This document shows, piece by piece, positions 8,256 to 18,172 of a stretch of 51,642 nt of DNA. The DNA comes from Clostridia bacterium (lineage in GTDB: Bacteria; Bacillota; Clostridia; Christensenellales; Borkfalkiaceae), in contig JAGAOR010000040.1 in the NCBI GenBank assembly GCA_017623605.1, forward strand, positions 1 through 51,642, written 5' to 3'. The notes under the pieces were generated by a model that was not told the DNA's origin, did not search any database, and saw nothing but the letters and a program-made list of their open reading frames with translations. The position numbers and the translations under genes are program-made. Every line of letters starts with the position of its first letter. Position 1 is the first letter of the stretch.

Positions 8256-9341
8256 ATGCAAATTAAAAAATTATTCCTACAAAATTTCAGAAATTACCAA
8301 AACGAAACGTTCACCTTCAACGAGGGATTGAACGTACTTTTCGGTAAAAACGCGCAAGGCAAAACGAATTGCGCGGAGGCGGTGTTCTATCTTTGCACGG
8401 GCGCGTCGCTTCGGATTCGCCACGATAAGCAGCTTGTAAAAATGGGGGAAACGGGTGCAAAGATCACCGCGGAAGCGGAAAATCGGTATGGCAAAGTAAC
8501 GATTGAAGCGATCATCACGGAAACGGGCAGAGAAATTCGGGTAAACGGTAGTAAGATCCGTAAAAACGCCGAACTTATGGGGCACGTGAATAGCGTATTT
8601 TTCTCTCCGGGCGAGCTTCGATTGATTCAAGACGGACCAGATGAGCGCCGTCGCTTTATGAATATTTCCATTTCCCAAACCTCGCCTGCGTATTACACCG
8701 CGCTGCTTCGCTATAATAGAATTTTAGATCAACGCAACGCGCTTCTTAAAAACCCCGATTATTCGCTCGTTTTGGATACGCTTCCCGTATGGGACGAGCA
8801 GCTTTGCTTATACGCGGCGACGATCGTAAAAAAGCGCAGGGAATTTTTGGAAAAGCTCACGCCGTACGCCAAGGAAATGCACGCATATTTAACGGACGGG
8901 GTAGAGGAACTGGACGTGAAGCTGGATAAAACGTACGAAGGTGAGGAAGAGGAAATTGCAAAAACGCTCGCTCGTCGCCTTTCCAACGTTTACGAAAAGG
9001 ATATGCGGTTAGGTTTTACGACGGTCGGACCGCACCGCGACGATTTGGACGTAACCATTTCGGGAATCGACGCCAAGGCGTATGCCTCGCAGGGGCAAAC
9101 CCGCACCGCCGCGCTTGCGTTAAAGCTTGCGGAAGTACAAATTTTCAAAGATATTTCGGGGGAATATCCCGTTCTCATTTTAGACGACGTAATGAGCGAG
9201 CTTGATCTTCCGCGCAGAAAGAAATTGTTAAAGCGTATTTCGGGTATGCAAACGATTCTAACGTGCACGCACGCCGAGCGCGTACTCTACGGCGCTGAAT
9301 GTCGAAAAATCCATATTGAAAAAGGCAAAATCAAGGCATAA
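8256..9341 (+). CDS. recF: DNA recombination/repair ATPase RecF
   Basis: A 361-residue SMC-like ATPase that helps load RecA at single-strand gaps together with RecO and RecR. Walker A GKNAQGKT is at 30-37. The C-terminal half has the ABC-type signature region (ASQGQTRTAALALKLAE) and Walker B LILDDVMSELD. Length is normal. The ribosome site is weak (GAGAAAG). The gene starts a rightward unit diverging from dnaA. recO is present about 34 kb to the right. Confidence 0.97.
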   Translation: MQIKKLFLQNFRNYQNETFTFNEGLNVLFGKNAQGKTNCAEAVFYLCTGASLRIRHDKQLVKMGETGAKITAEAENRYGKVTIEAIITETGREIRVNGSKIRKNAELMGHVNSVFFSPGELRLIQDGPDERRRFMNISISQTSPAYYTALLRYNRILDQRNALLKNPDYSLVLDTLPVWDEQLCLYAATIVKKRREFLEKLTPYAKEMHAYLTDGVEELDVKLDKTYEGEEEEIAKTLARRLSNVYEKDMRLGFTTVGPHRDDLDVTISGIDAKAYASQGQTRTAALALKLAEVQIFKDISGEYPVLILDDVMSELDLPRRKKLLKRISGMQTILTCTHAERVLYGAECRKIHIEKGKIKA

Positions 9342-9427
9342 ACGCCTCTGATTGCACACATACTACAAGCATACCGTGTCCGCGACGAATACGATTAGGC
9401 TGCGTCAAGTTACATAAGAGGGCGAGT

Positions 9428-10225
9428 ATGCAAAACAAGACGAAAAAACACGCCGAAAGATCGGTAACGCTCCTTTTTGCGAGCGTTTTTTTCTTATTTT
9501 TCCCCTTTTTGGGGATAAAAAATGCAAAAGCGGAAACGAAGTGGGAAAAAATATCCTCGTACACGACCTATTTCAACGCCGAGGATAGGGGCAGGTGCGA
9601 GAATATCGCGATTGCGGCAAGGCTCATCAGCGGGGTAACCATTCAACCCTACGGCGAATTTTCGTTCAATCAAACGGTGGGTAGAAGAACGGAGGAGGCG
9701 GGCTTTCAGCAAGCGAAAATTATCGTAAACGGCGAATACGTTTTAGGCACGGGCGGCGGGGTTTGTCAGGTAAGCACCACGCTGTATAACGCCGCGCTCA
9801 AATCGGGATTAACGGTAACGGAATTTCACCCCCATTCCTTACAGGTGAGCTACGTGCCGCCCTCGCGTGATGCGATGGTTTCCACGCAAAGCGATCTGCG
9901 GCTTATCAATGCACATTCCTTCCCCGTGCGGCTCACCGCCGAAGTATTCAAGGGTGGGGTGCGGGTATATTTTTCAGGCAAAAAGGACGGCTGTCGCTAC
10001 GAGATCGTATCGCGCGTTTTATCGGAAACGCCGCCGCCCGCGCCCATTGTAAAGGAGGGGGAAAAGGAGGAAATTTTACGCTCGCCGAAAAACGGCGTCA
10101 AGAGCGAAGCGTATTTGGAACGCTATTTAGGCGATCGGCTGTTGTCGAGAAAACGCTTGCGGGAGGACGAATACCGTCCCGTTCAAGGAATAATCGTCAA
10201 AAAAATCGGGAATACGCCCGATTAA
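9428..10225 (+). CDS. secreted VanW-family protein
   Basis: A 265-residue exported protein. An N-terminal signal peptide or anchor spans about 14-34 and ends near NAKA. The VanW domain shows the family block GGGVCQVSTTLYNAAL, with an invariant-looking Cys, and TEFHPHSL. The C-terminal tail is charged and Lys-rich. VanW proteins occur in glycopeptide-resistance clusters and widely in clostridial chromosomes, but their biochemical role is unknown. There are no other resistance genes here, so this is probably a cell-envelope housekeeping paralogue. It begins 86 bases after recF. No clear promoter of its own was found. Confidence 0.88.
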   Translation: MQNKTKKHAERSVTLLFASVFFLFFPFLGIKNAKAETKWEKISSYTTYFNAEDRGRCENIAIAARLISGVTIQPYGEFSFNQTVGRRTEEAGFQQAKIIVNGEYVLGTGGGVCQVSTTLYNAALKSGLTVTEFHPHSLQVSYVPPSRDAMVSTQSDLRLINAHSFPVRLTAEVFKGGVRVYFSGKKDGCRYEIVSRVLSETPPPAPIVKEGEKEEILRSPKNGVKSEAYLERYLGDRLLSRKRLREDEYRPVQGIIVKKIGNTPD

Positions 10226-10239
10226 ATAGCGTTCAACGC

Positions 10240-10268
10240 TTGTCTTTTCAATGAAAAAATGCTATAAT
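10240..10268 (+). promoter_or_regulatory. sigma-A promoter of asnS
   Basis: TTGTCT (10240-10245), a 17-base spacer, and TATAAT (10263-10268). The leader to the ATG is only about 32 bases, too short for a T-box. Confidence 0.8.
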
Positions 10269-10306
10269 AAAAGGGAAGCATTTTATAAAGAAAAGGCAGG
10301 TCGATT

Positions 10307-11701
10307 ATGGAAAGACTTCAACTTAAACAACTTGGCACAAATCCCGAGGCGTACGCAGAAAAAGAAGTAACGGTAGCGGGGTGGGCAAGAACGATTCGCG
10401 ATTCGAAAGCGTTCGGCTTTATCGAGCTGAACGACGGTAGCTGTTTTAAGAGTACGCAGATCGTATTCGAGCGGGAAACGCTTGAAAACTACGACGAGAT
10501 TGCCAAAGGCAACGTCGGTATGTCGCTTGTGGTAAAGGGCAAAGTTATTTTAACGCCCGAGAACAAACAACCGTATGAAATCAAAGCGACGGAGATCAAG
10601 GTAGAGGGGGAATCTACCCCCGATTATCCCCTGCAAAAGAAACGCCATTCGGTGGAATTTTTGCGGGAGATTGCTTATTTAAGACCGAGAACGAATTTAT
10701 TCGGCGCAGCGTTTAGAATTCGTAGTGAAGCGGCGATCGCGGTGCATAAATTCTTCAACGATCGGGGCTTCGTTTACGTACACACGCCCATTATCACGGG
10801 TAGCGATTGCGAGGGTGCGGGAGCAATGTTCCAAGTAACGACGTTCGATTTAGACGAAGTGGCAAAGAGCGGAAAGAAAGTCGATTATAAAGACGATTTC
10901 TTCGGTAAGAAAGCGGCGCTCACGGTATCGGGGCAACTCAACGCGGAAACGTACGCTATGGCGTTTGGAAACGTGTACACGTTCGGACCGACTTTCCGCG
11001 CGGAACATTCAAACACGGCGCGCCACGCGGCGGAATTTTGGATGATCGAGCCGGAAATGGCGTTTTGCGATCTTGCGGGCGATATGGACGTAGCGGAGGC
11101 TATGGTGAAATATATCATTGACTACGTTTCCGAAACGTGTAAAGACGAGCTCGCGTTTTTAAACCAATTCGTAGATACGGGACTTTTGGAGCGTTTGAAA
11201 AACGTATCGGAGAACGCGTTCGTGCGGTTGACGTATACGGAAGCGATTGAAATTTTGAAGCAGAATGCGGATAAATTCGACGATAAAAATATTTTCTGGG
11301 GCAAGGATTTACAAAGTGAGCACGAACGCTTCTTAACCGAGCAGGTATATAAAAAGCCCGTGTTCCTCACCGATTACCCCAAGGAAATTAAGGCGTTTTA
11401 TATGAAACAGAATCCCGACGGAAAAACGGTGGCGGCGGCGGACTTACTCGTGCCGGGGATCGGGGAACTTGTTGGCGGCTCGCAAAGAGAGGAAGACTAC
11501 GACAAGCTGTATAATCGTATCAAAGAGCTTGGTATGAACCCCGAAGATTATTCGTGGTATCTTGCGCTCCGCAAATACGGCGGCACGACGCACAGCGGCT
11601 TCGGGCTTGGTTTTGAGCGTATGGTGATGTATTTAACGGGCATTTCGAACATTCGCGACGTTCTTCCCTATCCCAGAACGGTTAGCAATTTAGAGTATTG
11701 A
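10307..11701 (+). CDS. asnS: asparaginyl-tRNA synthetase
   Basis: A 464-residue class IIb synthetase that charges tRNA-Asn with asparagine. The N-terminal OB-fold anticodon domain is at about 15-105. Class II motif 2 is [21 protein letters not shown], and the motif 3 region is [15 protein letters not shown] followed by [10 protein letters not shown]. The NIRDV/YPR ending and overall length favour AsnRS over AspRS. It is monocistronic by its own promoter and is followed by plsX after 75 bases. Confidence 0.97.
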   Translation: MERLQLKQLGTNPEAYAEKEVTVAGWARTIRDSKAFGFIELNDGSCFKSTQIVFERETLENYDEIAKGNVGMSLVVKGKVILTPENKQPYEIKATEIKVEGESTPDYPLQKKRHSVEFLREIAYLRPRTNLFGAAFRIRSEAAIAVHKFFNDRGFVYVHTPIITGSDCEGAGAMFQVTTFDLDEVAKSGKKVDYKDDFFGKKAALTVSGQLNAETYAMAFGNVYTFGPTFRAEHSNTARHAAEFWMIEPEMAFCDLAGDMDVAEAMVKYIIDYVSETCKDELAFLNQFVDTGLLERLKNVSENAFVRLTYTEAIEILKQNADKFDDKNIFWGKDLQSEHERFLTEQVYKKPVFLTDYPKEIKAFYMKQNPDGKTVAAADLLVPGIGELVGGSQREEDYDKLYNRIKELGMNPEDYSWYLALRKYGGTTHSGFGLGFERMVMYLTGISNIRDVLPYPRTVSNLEY

Positions 11702-11776
11702 TTTCAAAACGTATCTATACGTCGCATTTTAACGTAAAGGAAATAAAGTTTCAATTCACCTAAAAGGAGAATATAT

Positions 11777-12829
11777 ATGACGAAAATCGTAATCGACGCT
11801 ATGGGCGGCGATTTCGCCCCCAAACAGCAGGTGGCAGGTAGCGTACTTGCCTTAAACAAGGACAAAGATTTATCCTTAATTTTGGTAGGCGACGAATCGC
11901 AAATTCAAGCAGAGCTTGCGGGGTATACGTATGATAAAAGCCGTTTGGAAATCGTACATACGACGGAAATCATCGGAATGGAAGAAATACCGACGAAAGC
12001 GGTAAAAACGAAAAAAGATTCCTCGCTCGTAGTGGCGTTTAAATTGCTGAAAGAGGGCAAGGCAGACGGGCTGGTATCGTCGGGCTCAACGGGCGCGGTA
12101 CTGACGGCAGGCGTACTCATTTTAGGGAGAATTAAAGGGGTTTCGCGTCCTGCACTTTGTCCCGCGATTCCCAACCATAGAGGAGCGGCTACGCTTCTTT
12201 GCGATTGTGGAGCGAATTTGGAATGTAAGAGCATAAACCTCGTACATTTTGCAATGATGGCATCTGCCTACGCGCAAACGGTGTTCGGGGTAGAGAATCC
12301 GAGAGTAGGGCTTTTAAACAACGGCACGGAAGATCATAAAGGACTTGTTTTGCAACAGGAAACGAACGAAATTTTAAAGAAGATCAGTTGCGTAAATTAC
12401 CAAGGCAACGCGGAAGCAAGAGATATTATGTACGGCGATATAGACGTTATGGTATCAGACGGTTTCACGGGCAACATTGCTATGAAAGCGGTGGAGGGTT
12501 GCGGAAAAGCGGTTTCGACGATTATGAAGCGGGAATTCAAACGCAATCTTTTCACGAAGCTTCGCGCGCTTCTTTGCGGTGATATTATCAAGAAAATCAA
12601 AAAAGGATTAGATTACGAAGCGGTTGGCGGCGCAACGTTTTTAGGCTTAACCAAAGCGGTGGTAAAAGGGCACGGCAATTCCAAGGCGTTCGGCTTTTCC
12701 GTTTGTATCGCGCAAGCGGCGCAAGCGGCGAGAGGCGGCTTAACGGAAAAAATCAAAACGATGATAGATAGCGTAGATATGGAAGCGATCGCGGCGCAAA
12801 CGGCGGCGGCGAAAGAGGGGAACGTATGA
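11777..12829 (+). CDS. plsX: phosphate acyltransferase PlsX
   Basis: A 350-residue enzyme that makes acyl-phosphate from acyl-ACP, the first step of phospholipid synthesis in most Bacillota. The diagnostic start IDAMGGDFAPKQ is present, as are the later segments SGSTGAVLTAG and VSDGFTGNIAMK. The ribosome site is AAAAGGAG. The stop overlaps the rnc start as ATGA. acpP, which usually lies between plsX and rnc, is missing, so the acyl carrier protein gene must be elsewhere. Confidence 0.97.
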   Translation: MTKIVIDAMGGDFAPKQQVAGSVLALNKDKDLSLILVGDESQIQAELAGYTYDKSRLEIVHTTEIIGMEEIPTKAVKTKKDSSLVVAFKLLKEGKADGLVSSGSTGAVLTAGVLILGRIKGVSRPALCPAIPNHRGAATLLCDCGANLECKSINLVHFAMMASAYAQTVFGVENPRVGLLNNGTEDHKGLVLQQETNEILKKISCVNYQGNAEARDIMYGDIDVMVSDGFTGNIAMKAVEGCGKAVSTIMKREFKRNLFTKLRALLCGDIIKKIKKGLDYEAVGGATFLGLTKAVVKGHGNSKAFGFSVCIAQAAQAARGGLTEKIKTMIDSVDMEAIAAQTAAAKEGNV

Positions 12830-13485
12830 GTTTCCCGTTTGCCGAGATCGAAAAAAGATTAGGCTACGTTTTTAAGAACAAAGCCTTGCTCGAAGAAGCG
12901 TTCACACATAAGACGTATTCCAATTCGTTCGGCGGCAAGCATAACGATCGGTTAGAATATTTAGGCGACGCAGTTTTGGAGCTTGTCGTAACCGAATGGC
13001 AGTATAAAAAAGACGAAAAAGCGACGGCGGGAAAAATGACTTCGCAACGTCAAAAGCTCGTATGTCAACCCGCGCTCGATTCTGCAATCGACGCGCTGGG
13101 CGTATACGGCTACTTGCGCTATAAAGGCACGGAATACAATTTGAAAGGCAAGCCGAAATCGAGCCTATTCGAAGCGATCGTCGCGGCGATTTATTTGGAC
13201 GGCGGGTATAATAGTGCCAAACGCTTTATCGTAAAGCACGGCAATATCCATATCGAGCCGCAAACGACGAACGCGATCGGGGAGCTGAAAGAATATTTAG
13301 AAAAGCGGGGAAAACCGCAAGCGACAAGCTCGTTTACCCGCACGGGTAAAGATAATGCACCCCATTTTTATTGCACGCTCAAAGCCATGGGCGAGGAAGC
13401 GGAGGGCGAGGGCAAGACGAAGAGAGAGGCGACCGCCACCGCCGCCGTAAGGCTGCTTTGGGAACTGAAAAAAAAGAATAAATAA
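12826..13485 (+). CDS. rnc: ribonuclease III
   Basis: A 219-residue double-strand RNA endonuclease that processes rRNA precursors and structured mRNAs. The RNase III signature NDRLEYLGDAVLELV carries the acidic metal ligands near residue 40. A second acidic cluster, SSLFEAIVAAIYLDGG, follows, and a double-stranded RNA-binding domain occupies about 150-217. It is translationally coupled to plsX by a four-base overlap and followed by smc after 32 AT-rich bases. Confidence 0.97.
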   Translation: MSFPFAEIEKRLGYVFKNKALLEEAFTHKTYSNSFGGKHNDRLEYLGDAVLELVVTEWQYKKDEKATAGKMTSQRQKLVCQPALDSAIDALGVYGYLRYKGTEYNLKGKPKSSLFEAIVAAIYLDGGYNSAKRFIVKHGNIHIEPQTTNAIGELKEYLEKRGKPQATSSFTRTGKDNAPHFYCTLKAMGEEAEGEGKTKREATATAAVRLLWELKKKNK

Positions 13486-13517
13486 TAAATAAAAAATAAT
13501 AAAAAAGGAGAATATTC

Positions 13518-16500
13518 GTGGACTTAAAAGAAATACAACTCGTCGGTTTCAAATCCTTTGCCGACAAAACGAAAATACGCTTCGAAGAGGGCGTAACGTG
13601 TATCGTAGGACCGAACGGATGCGGAAAGAGTAACGTAGCGGACGCGGTGCGTTGGGTACTTGGAGAAAAGAGTGCGAAAGCGCTTCGCGGATCGAGTATG
13701 CAAGACGTGATTTTCGGCGGTACGGTAACGCGTAATCCGCAATCGAGCTGTGAGGTTACGCTCGTGTTCGATAACGCGGACGGGAAATTTACGGAAATCA
13801 ACGAACCGCAGGTATCTATGACGCGCCGATTAGACCGAAAAGGGGATAGCAAGTATTTGATCAACGGGCAAGTGAGTCGTCAACGGGATCTCGTCGAGCT
13901 GTTCCATAAGATCGGTTTAGGCAAGGAGGGCTATTCGATCATCGGGCAAGGGCAGGTGGAGCAAATAATGAACGCTCGCCCCGAAAACCGCCGCGTTATT
14001 TTCGAAGAAGCGCTCGGGCTTATGATCTATAAAAACCGCAAGGAAGAGATCGAGCGGAAGATCGAGGATTCCAATTCCAACTTATTTATATATAGTCAGC
14101 GTATCGACGAGGCGTCGAGTAGACTTGGTAAAATGGGCAAGGAAGCGGAAAAGGCGCGCGAATATAACGAATATTCCAATTCCCTCAAATTGAACGAGGC
14201 GAATACGTATATCTACCGCTATGAAAACGCGGAAGAGGATAAGAGTAAATTTAAAAAGGATATTGCGGTAATTTCCGATAAAATAATCGAGCTGAACACA
14301 AACGTTGAGCTAATCAACCGCAAGATCGAGGAAAACCGCGATAAGATCAATCAAGCGGACGTTCGCCTTGTAGAGCTCAACGATAAGCGCGTGGAGCTGT
14401 CGGTGGGGAATGAAAGAAAGGACGGCGAATTAAAGCTGGTGCGCGAGAGAATGAGCACGTATCGTTCGCAGATCGAAGCGGCGCAGGAATTTTTAGCGGG
14501 CAGCAAAACGCGTATCGGCGAAATCGGCGACGAGATCGCGCGCACGAATAAGAAAAACGACGCGGACGCAAAGCGTATCGTGGAGCTTGAAACGCAAATC
14601 GAGCTTTTGAAGAGCGCGATTTTCGCGTTGGATAAAAAAATAGAAGTATTTGAAAAGCTTTCGGACGAGAACCGTCAAAGCCAGCTTTCCTCTGCCGACG
14701 ATCTTTCGGAATTAAAGAAAAACCTCGGCACGCTTTCGGCACGCTTGGAATCGACGAAAGAACGTATCAAAGAGCTGACGGAGGCTTTGCAAAAGACGAA
14801 AGACAGGAAAGAACGTTTGAGCGAAGAGCTTGCTTCCGTGCGGAAGGATTTAAAAAGCTTGCAATCGTTCACGTCCACGGGTATGCGCGATTTCGAAGAA
14901 AAACAGGAAGAAGCGCGCGAAATGCAAATGACGATCAACGATTTCAATCAAGAACTGTTCAACGCCAACGGTCAGATTGCGTCGCTTAAAGAAAACCTTG
15001 AAATGTATATCAGTTTAAAAAACCGTTTCGAGGGCTATAAAGAATCGGTACGCCGTCTGCTTTCGGTTGCAAAAACCAACCCGGACGTCAAGAAGCATTT
15101 AAACGGCGCGCTTGCGGACGTTGTTAGTACCGATCAACGGTATGAAACGGCAATCGAAACGGCGTTTGGCGGAGCAATGCAAAACATCGTAACGCCGACG
15201 GCAGACGACGCGCGGTATTTAATCGAATACTTAAAACGCTCCAACGGCGGTATCGTAACGTTCCTGCCCGTAGCGAGTATGCGTCCCCGCCCCGACACGC
15301 GGGAAATTAAAAGAGCGCTCGACGAGCGCGGCGCAATGGGGCTTGCGACGGAGCTTGTAAAATACGACGAATATTATTATAACGTCGTTTCCAATCTCTT
15401 AGGCAACACGCTCGTTTGCGACAATATTGCAAACGCCACGGCGATCGCGAAAAAATACGGAAATTTGTTCAAAATCGTAACGCTTGATGGCGACACGATC
15501 ACAACGGGCGGTTCCATGACGGGCGGTAGCCGAAGAAAGGACGCAGGCTCACTTCTTTCGGGCGAGCGTAAAATTCAAGAATGTAAGGATAATATCGCCA
15601 AGAAACAGAAATACATAGAGAAGCTGAAAACCGCGATTGCGGAAAGCGAGAAAGCGAAAGCGGCGGCGGAAGCGGCGGTGGACGAGCTCCGTGAGAAATA
15701 CCAAGGCGCAAACAGCGAGATTGCGGGGCTTACGGGACGGGAAACAGCGCTCACCCAGCAGATTGCGGAAACGGAGAGCGACGTAGAAACGTATACGCAA
15801 GCGCTTGAAGATTTACATTTAAAGCTTGCCGAGCTGCAATCGGAGGAGGCGAATTCCTCGCTTTCGGAGGAGCAGCTGGCGGCAAAACGTCGCGCGGCGG
15901 AAGAACAGATCGCAGGACAGCGCAAAAACTACGAAAGTTTCAAGGAAGAGCGGGAAGAAAAGAGTAACACGCTTCGCGCTGCGGAGATTGAGTATACGAC
16001 TTTGAAAGCGGCGATTGAAACGCAAACGGAAACGGTTGCGCGCTTAACGCAGGAAAAGGAAGAGCTCGTAAAGCGTATTTTAGACACCGAATACGAGCTG
16101 ACGGACACGCAAACGAAGCTCAAAGGTTTGGAATTGGAAGCGCAGGAAAAGGAGCTTACGGACGAAGAAAAGGCGGCGGTGCAAGTGATCGTAGACGAGA
16201 TCAACCGTTTAACGCAGGAGAAAGAAGCGGTAAATCAAAATCAGCTTACGCTCGAAGCGGAAAAGGAAAGCTTGCAAGAAACGCTTACCAAGCAATCGGA
16301 TAAGCGTTATAAATGCGAAATCGAGATCAGTAAGATCGACACGAATTTGGAAAATTTACGCACGAGGCTGGAAGAGGCGTACGAGCTCGACTATGAAAAA
16401 TGTCTGCCTCTTCGCGTAGAGAATTTCGACGTAAAGGAAGCGGCGGATCTGATCACGGCATTAAAGCGCAAAATCACGATGCTCGGACCTGTCAACCCCA

Positions 16501-17117
16501 ACGCCGTCGAGGAATACGAATACGAAAAAGAGCATTGCGACGAAATGATCACCCAGCGCGACGATTTACAAAAGGCGATTGGCGATTTGCAATCTGCGCT
16601 TGACGAAATTCGCGGCGAGATGCTTCGTATCTTCAACGAGGGCTTTGATCTGATCAACGAAAACTTCAAAACGACGTTCAAAGAACTGTTCGGTGGCGGC
16701 AAAGCGGAGCTCCAAATTGATTATGAAGAGGGACAAGATCCGCTCGCGGCGGGTGTAGAGATCGTAGCTTGTCCTCCGGGGAAAAAGCTCACGAAAATCT
16801 CGCTTCTTTCGGGCGGCGAGCGCGCGCTCACGGCGATTGCAATCCTGTTTGCGATCTTGAAATCCCGTCCTATGCCTTTCTGTATTTTGGACGAAATCGA
16901 AGCGGCACTCGACGACGCGAACGTGGATAGATTTGCTTCCTATTTAAAGAGGTTTGCGCTCGACACGCAGTTTATCGTCATCACGCATAGAAAACCGACG
17001 ATGAACCAAGCGGATTCGCTCTTTGGCGTAACGATGCAGGAAAAGGGCGTATCGAAAATCGTTTCGGTAAAACTCGCGGAAGTAGAAACAAAACTTGGCG
17101 CAGGAACAGTAGAATAA
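13518..17117 (+). CDS. smc: chromosome segregation protein SMC
   Basis: A 1199-residue condensin ATPase that organises and segregates the chromosome with ScpA and ScpB. Walker A GPNGCGKSN is near residue 32. Long coiled-coil arms flank a hinge (about 515-680) containing GGSMTGGS. The C-terminal head has the signature LLSGGERALTA and Walker B FCILDEIEAALDDAN. It starts with GTG at 13518 after an AAGGAG site. The order rnc-smc-ftsY is the conserved Bacillota arrangement. Full length, no disruption. Confidence 0.98.
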   Translation: MDLKEIQLVGFKSFADKTKIRFEEGVTCIVGPNGCGKSNVADAVRWVLGEKSAKALRGSSMQDVIFGGTVTRNPQSSCEVTLVFDNADGKFTEINEPQVSMTRRLDRKGDSKYLINGQVSRQRDLVELFHKIGLGKEGYSIIGQGQVEQIMNARPENRRVIFEEALGLMIYKNRKEEIERKIEDSNSNLFIYSQRIDEASSRLGKMGKEAEKAREYNEYSNSLKLNEANTYIYRYENAEEDKSKFKKDIAVISDKIIELNTNVELINRKIEENRDKINQADVRLVELNDKRVELSVGNERKDGELKLVRERMSTYRSQIEAAQEFLAGSKTRIGEIGDEIARTNKKNDADAKRIVELETQIELLKSAIFALDKKIEVFEKLSDENRQSQLSSADDLSELKKNLGTLSARLESTKERIKELTEALQKTKDRKERLSEELASVRKDLKSLQSFTSTGMRDFEEKQEEAREMQMTINDFNQELFNANGQIASLKENLEMYISLKNRFEGYKESVRRLLSVAKTNPDVKKHLNGALADVVSTDQRYETAIETAFGGAMQNIVTPTADDARYLIEYLKRSNGGIVTFLPVASMRPRPDTREIKRALDERGAMGLATELVKYDEYYYNVVSNLLGNTLVCDNIANATAIAKKYGNLFKIVTLDGDTITTGGSMTGGSRRKDAGSLLSGERKIQECKDNIAKKQKYIEKLKTAIAESEKAKAAAEAAVDELREKYQGANSEIAGLTGRETALTQQIAETESDVETYTQALEDLHLKLAELQSEEANSSLSEEQLAAKRRAAEEQIAGQRKNYESFKEEREEKSNTLRAAEIEYTTLKAAIETQTETVARLTQEKEELVKRILDTEYELTDTQTKLKGLELEAQEKELTDEEKAAVQVIVDEINRLTQEKEAVNQNQLTLEAEKESLQETLTKQSDKRYKCEIEISKIDTNLENLRTRLEEAYELDYEKCLPLRVENFDVKEAADLITALKRKITMLGPVNPNAVEEYEYEKEHCDEMITQRDDLQKAIGDLQSALDEIRGEMLRIFNEGFDLINENFKTTFKELFGGGKAELQIDYEEGQDPLAAGVEIVACPPGKKLTKISLLSGGERALTAIAILFAILKSRPMPFCILDEIEAALDDANVDRFASYLKRFALDTQFIVITHRKPTMNQADSLFGVTMQEKGVSKIVSVKLAEVETKLGAGTVE

Positions 17118-17254
17118 GCGAAGAAACCGCGGTACAATGCTTCGGCAGGCTTGCGTTTTCCCTTGCTCGTTTACCATTCGTAAACGTCCCGTCGGGAAAT
17201 CCGCGCCTTTCTTGCCTTGCTTGCGTCTTGCATCGCTTACAGGAGAAATAAGGA
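17118..17254 (+). other. smc-ftsY spacer
   Basis: A 137-base gap with no recognised gene. It contains a short palindrome GTTTAC-CATTC-GTAAAC (about 17170-17186) and a pyrimidine-rich stretch with repeated CTTG units before the AGGAG site of ftsY. I see no convincing promoter or terminator. Confidence 0.5.
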
Positions 17255-18151
17255 ATGGGCATATTTAGCAAACTTTTCGGCGCGCTCAAAAAGACGAAAG
17301 CAAGCCTTTCGGAAAAATTACGCGTACTCTTTTCCAAAAACAAGCTCGGCAACGAGTTTTATGAAGAATTAGAAGAAATTTTAATTTCCGCCGACGTTTC
17401 AGTAACGACGGCGGAAGAAATCGTGGAGCGGGTGAAATCGCAAGCGATCGCGGAAAAGCTCAAAGACGGCGACTACGTAACGAACGTTTTAAAAACCACG
17501 CTCATTCAGATGTTAGAAGAATCGGAGGTCGAGCCTCCCGCCTATCCTTGCGTGATTATGCTCGTTGGGGTAAACGGCGTGGGAAAAACGACGACGGTCG
17601 GAAAGCTCGCGCACCACTTTTTAAAGCAGGGCAAAACGGTAACGGTGGCGGCGGCGGACACGTTCCGAGCGGCAGCGAGTGAACAGCTCGCAATCTGGGC
17701 GGAACGCGCAAAGGTGCGTATTGTCAAGCACGAAGAGGGAAGCGATCCCTCGGCGGTGATATTTGATGCCGTAAGCTCGGTAAAAGCGAAAAAGACGGAC
17801 GTTTTGATTATCGACACGGCGGGAAGATTGCACGTGAAAGAGAATTTGATGAACGAGCTTCGGAAAATGGATCGGGTAGTAACGCGCGAATTTCCCGAAG
17901 CAGATTTCTTAAAACTCTTGGTGCTAGACGCCACGACGGGGCAAAACGCAGTAAGCCAAGCGCGTGTATTCGACGAAGCGGTGGAATTAGACGGTATCGT
18001 TTTAACGAAATTAGACGGCACGGCAAAGGGTGGGTTTGTGTTCTCGCTCTCGTCCGAGCTTTCTCTTCCCGTTTTGTTTGCAGGCGTGGGCGAGAAAATG
18101 GACGATCTCGAATATTTCAACTCCAAAGACTTCGTAGACGGAATATTGTAA
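17255..18151 (+). CDS. ftsY: signal recognition particle receptor FtsY
   Basis: A 298-residue SRP GTPase that receives ribosome-SRP complexes at the membrane. The helical N domain is at about 20-85. The G domain has P-loop GVNGVGKTT at 105-113, DTAGR, and TKLDGTAKGG near the C-terminus. The acidic A domain is nearly absent, as in compact Gram-positive FtsY. The ribosome site is AGGAGAAATAAGG. In most relatives ylxM-ffh follow; here trmD follows directly, so ffh lies elsewhere. Confidence 0.97.
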   Translation: MGIFSKLFGALKKTKASLSEKLRVLFSKNKLGNEFYEELEEILISADVSVTTAEEIVERVKSQAIAEKLKDGDYVTNVLKTTLIQMLEESEVEPPAYPCVIMLVGVNGVGKTTTVGKLAHHFLKQGKTVTVAAADTFRAAASEQLAIWAERAKVRIVKHEEGSDPSAVIFDAVSSVKAKKTDVLIIDTAGRLHVKENLMNELRKMDRVVTREFPEADFLKLLVLDATTGQNAVSQARVFDEAVELDGIVLTKLDGTAKGGFVFSLSSELSLPVLFAGVGEKMDDLEYFNSKDFVDGIL

Positions 18152-18172
18152 GCACATCATAGCGAAAATAGT

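Noticed and set aside
10269-10306. Possible T-box or riboswitch before asnS
   Set aside because: The leader after the promoter is only about 32 bases and has no specifier or antiterminator structure.
17118-17254. Possible small gene or RNA in the smc-ftsY gap
   Set aside because: An open frame exists, but it has no ribosome site or recognisable motif and runs into ftsY.
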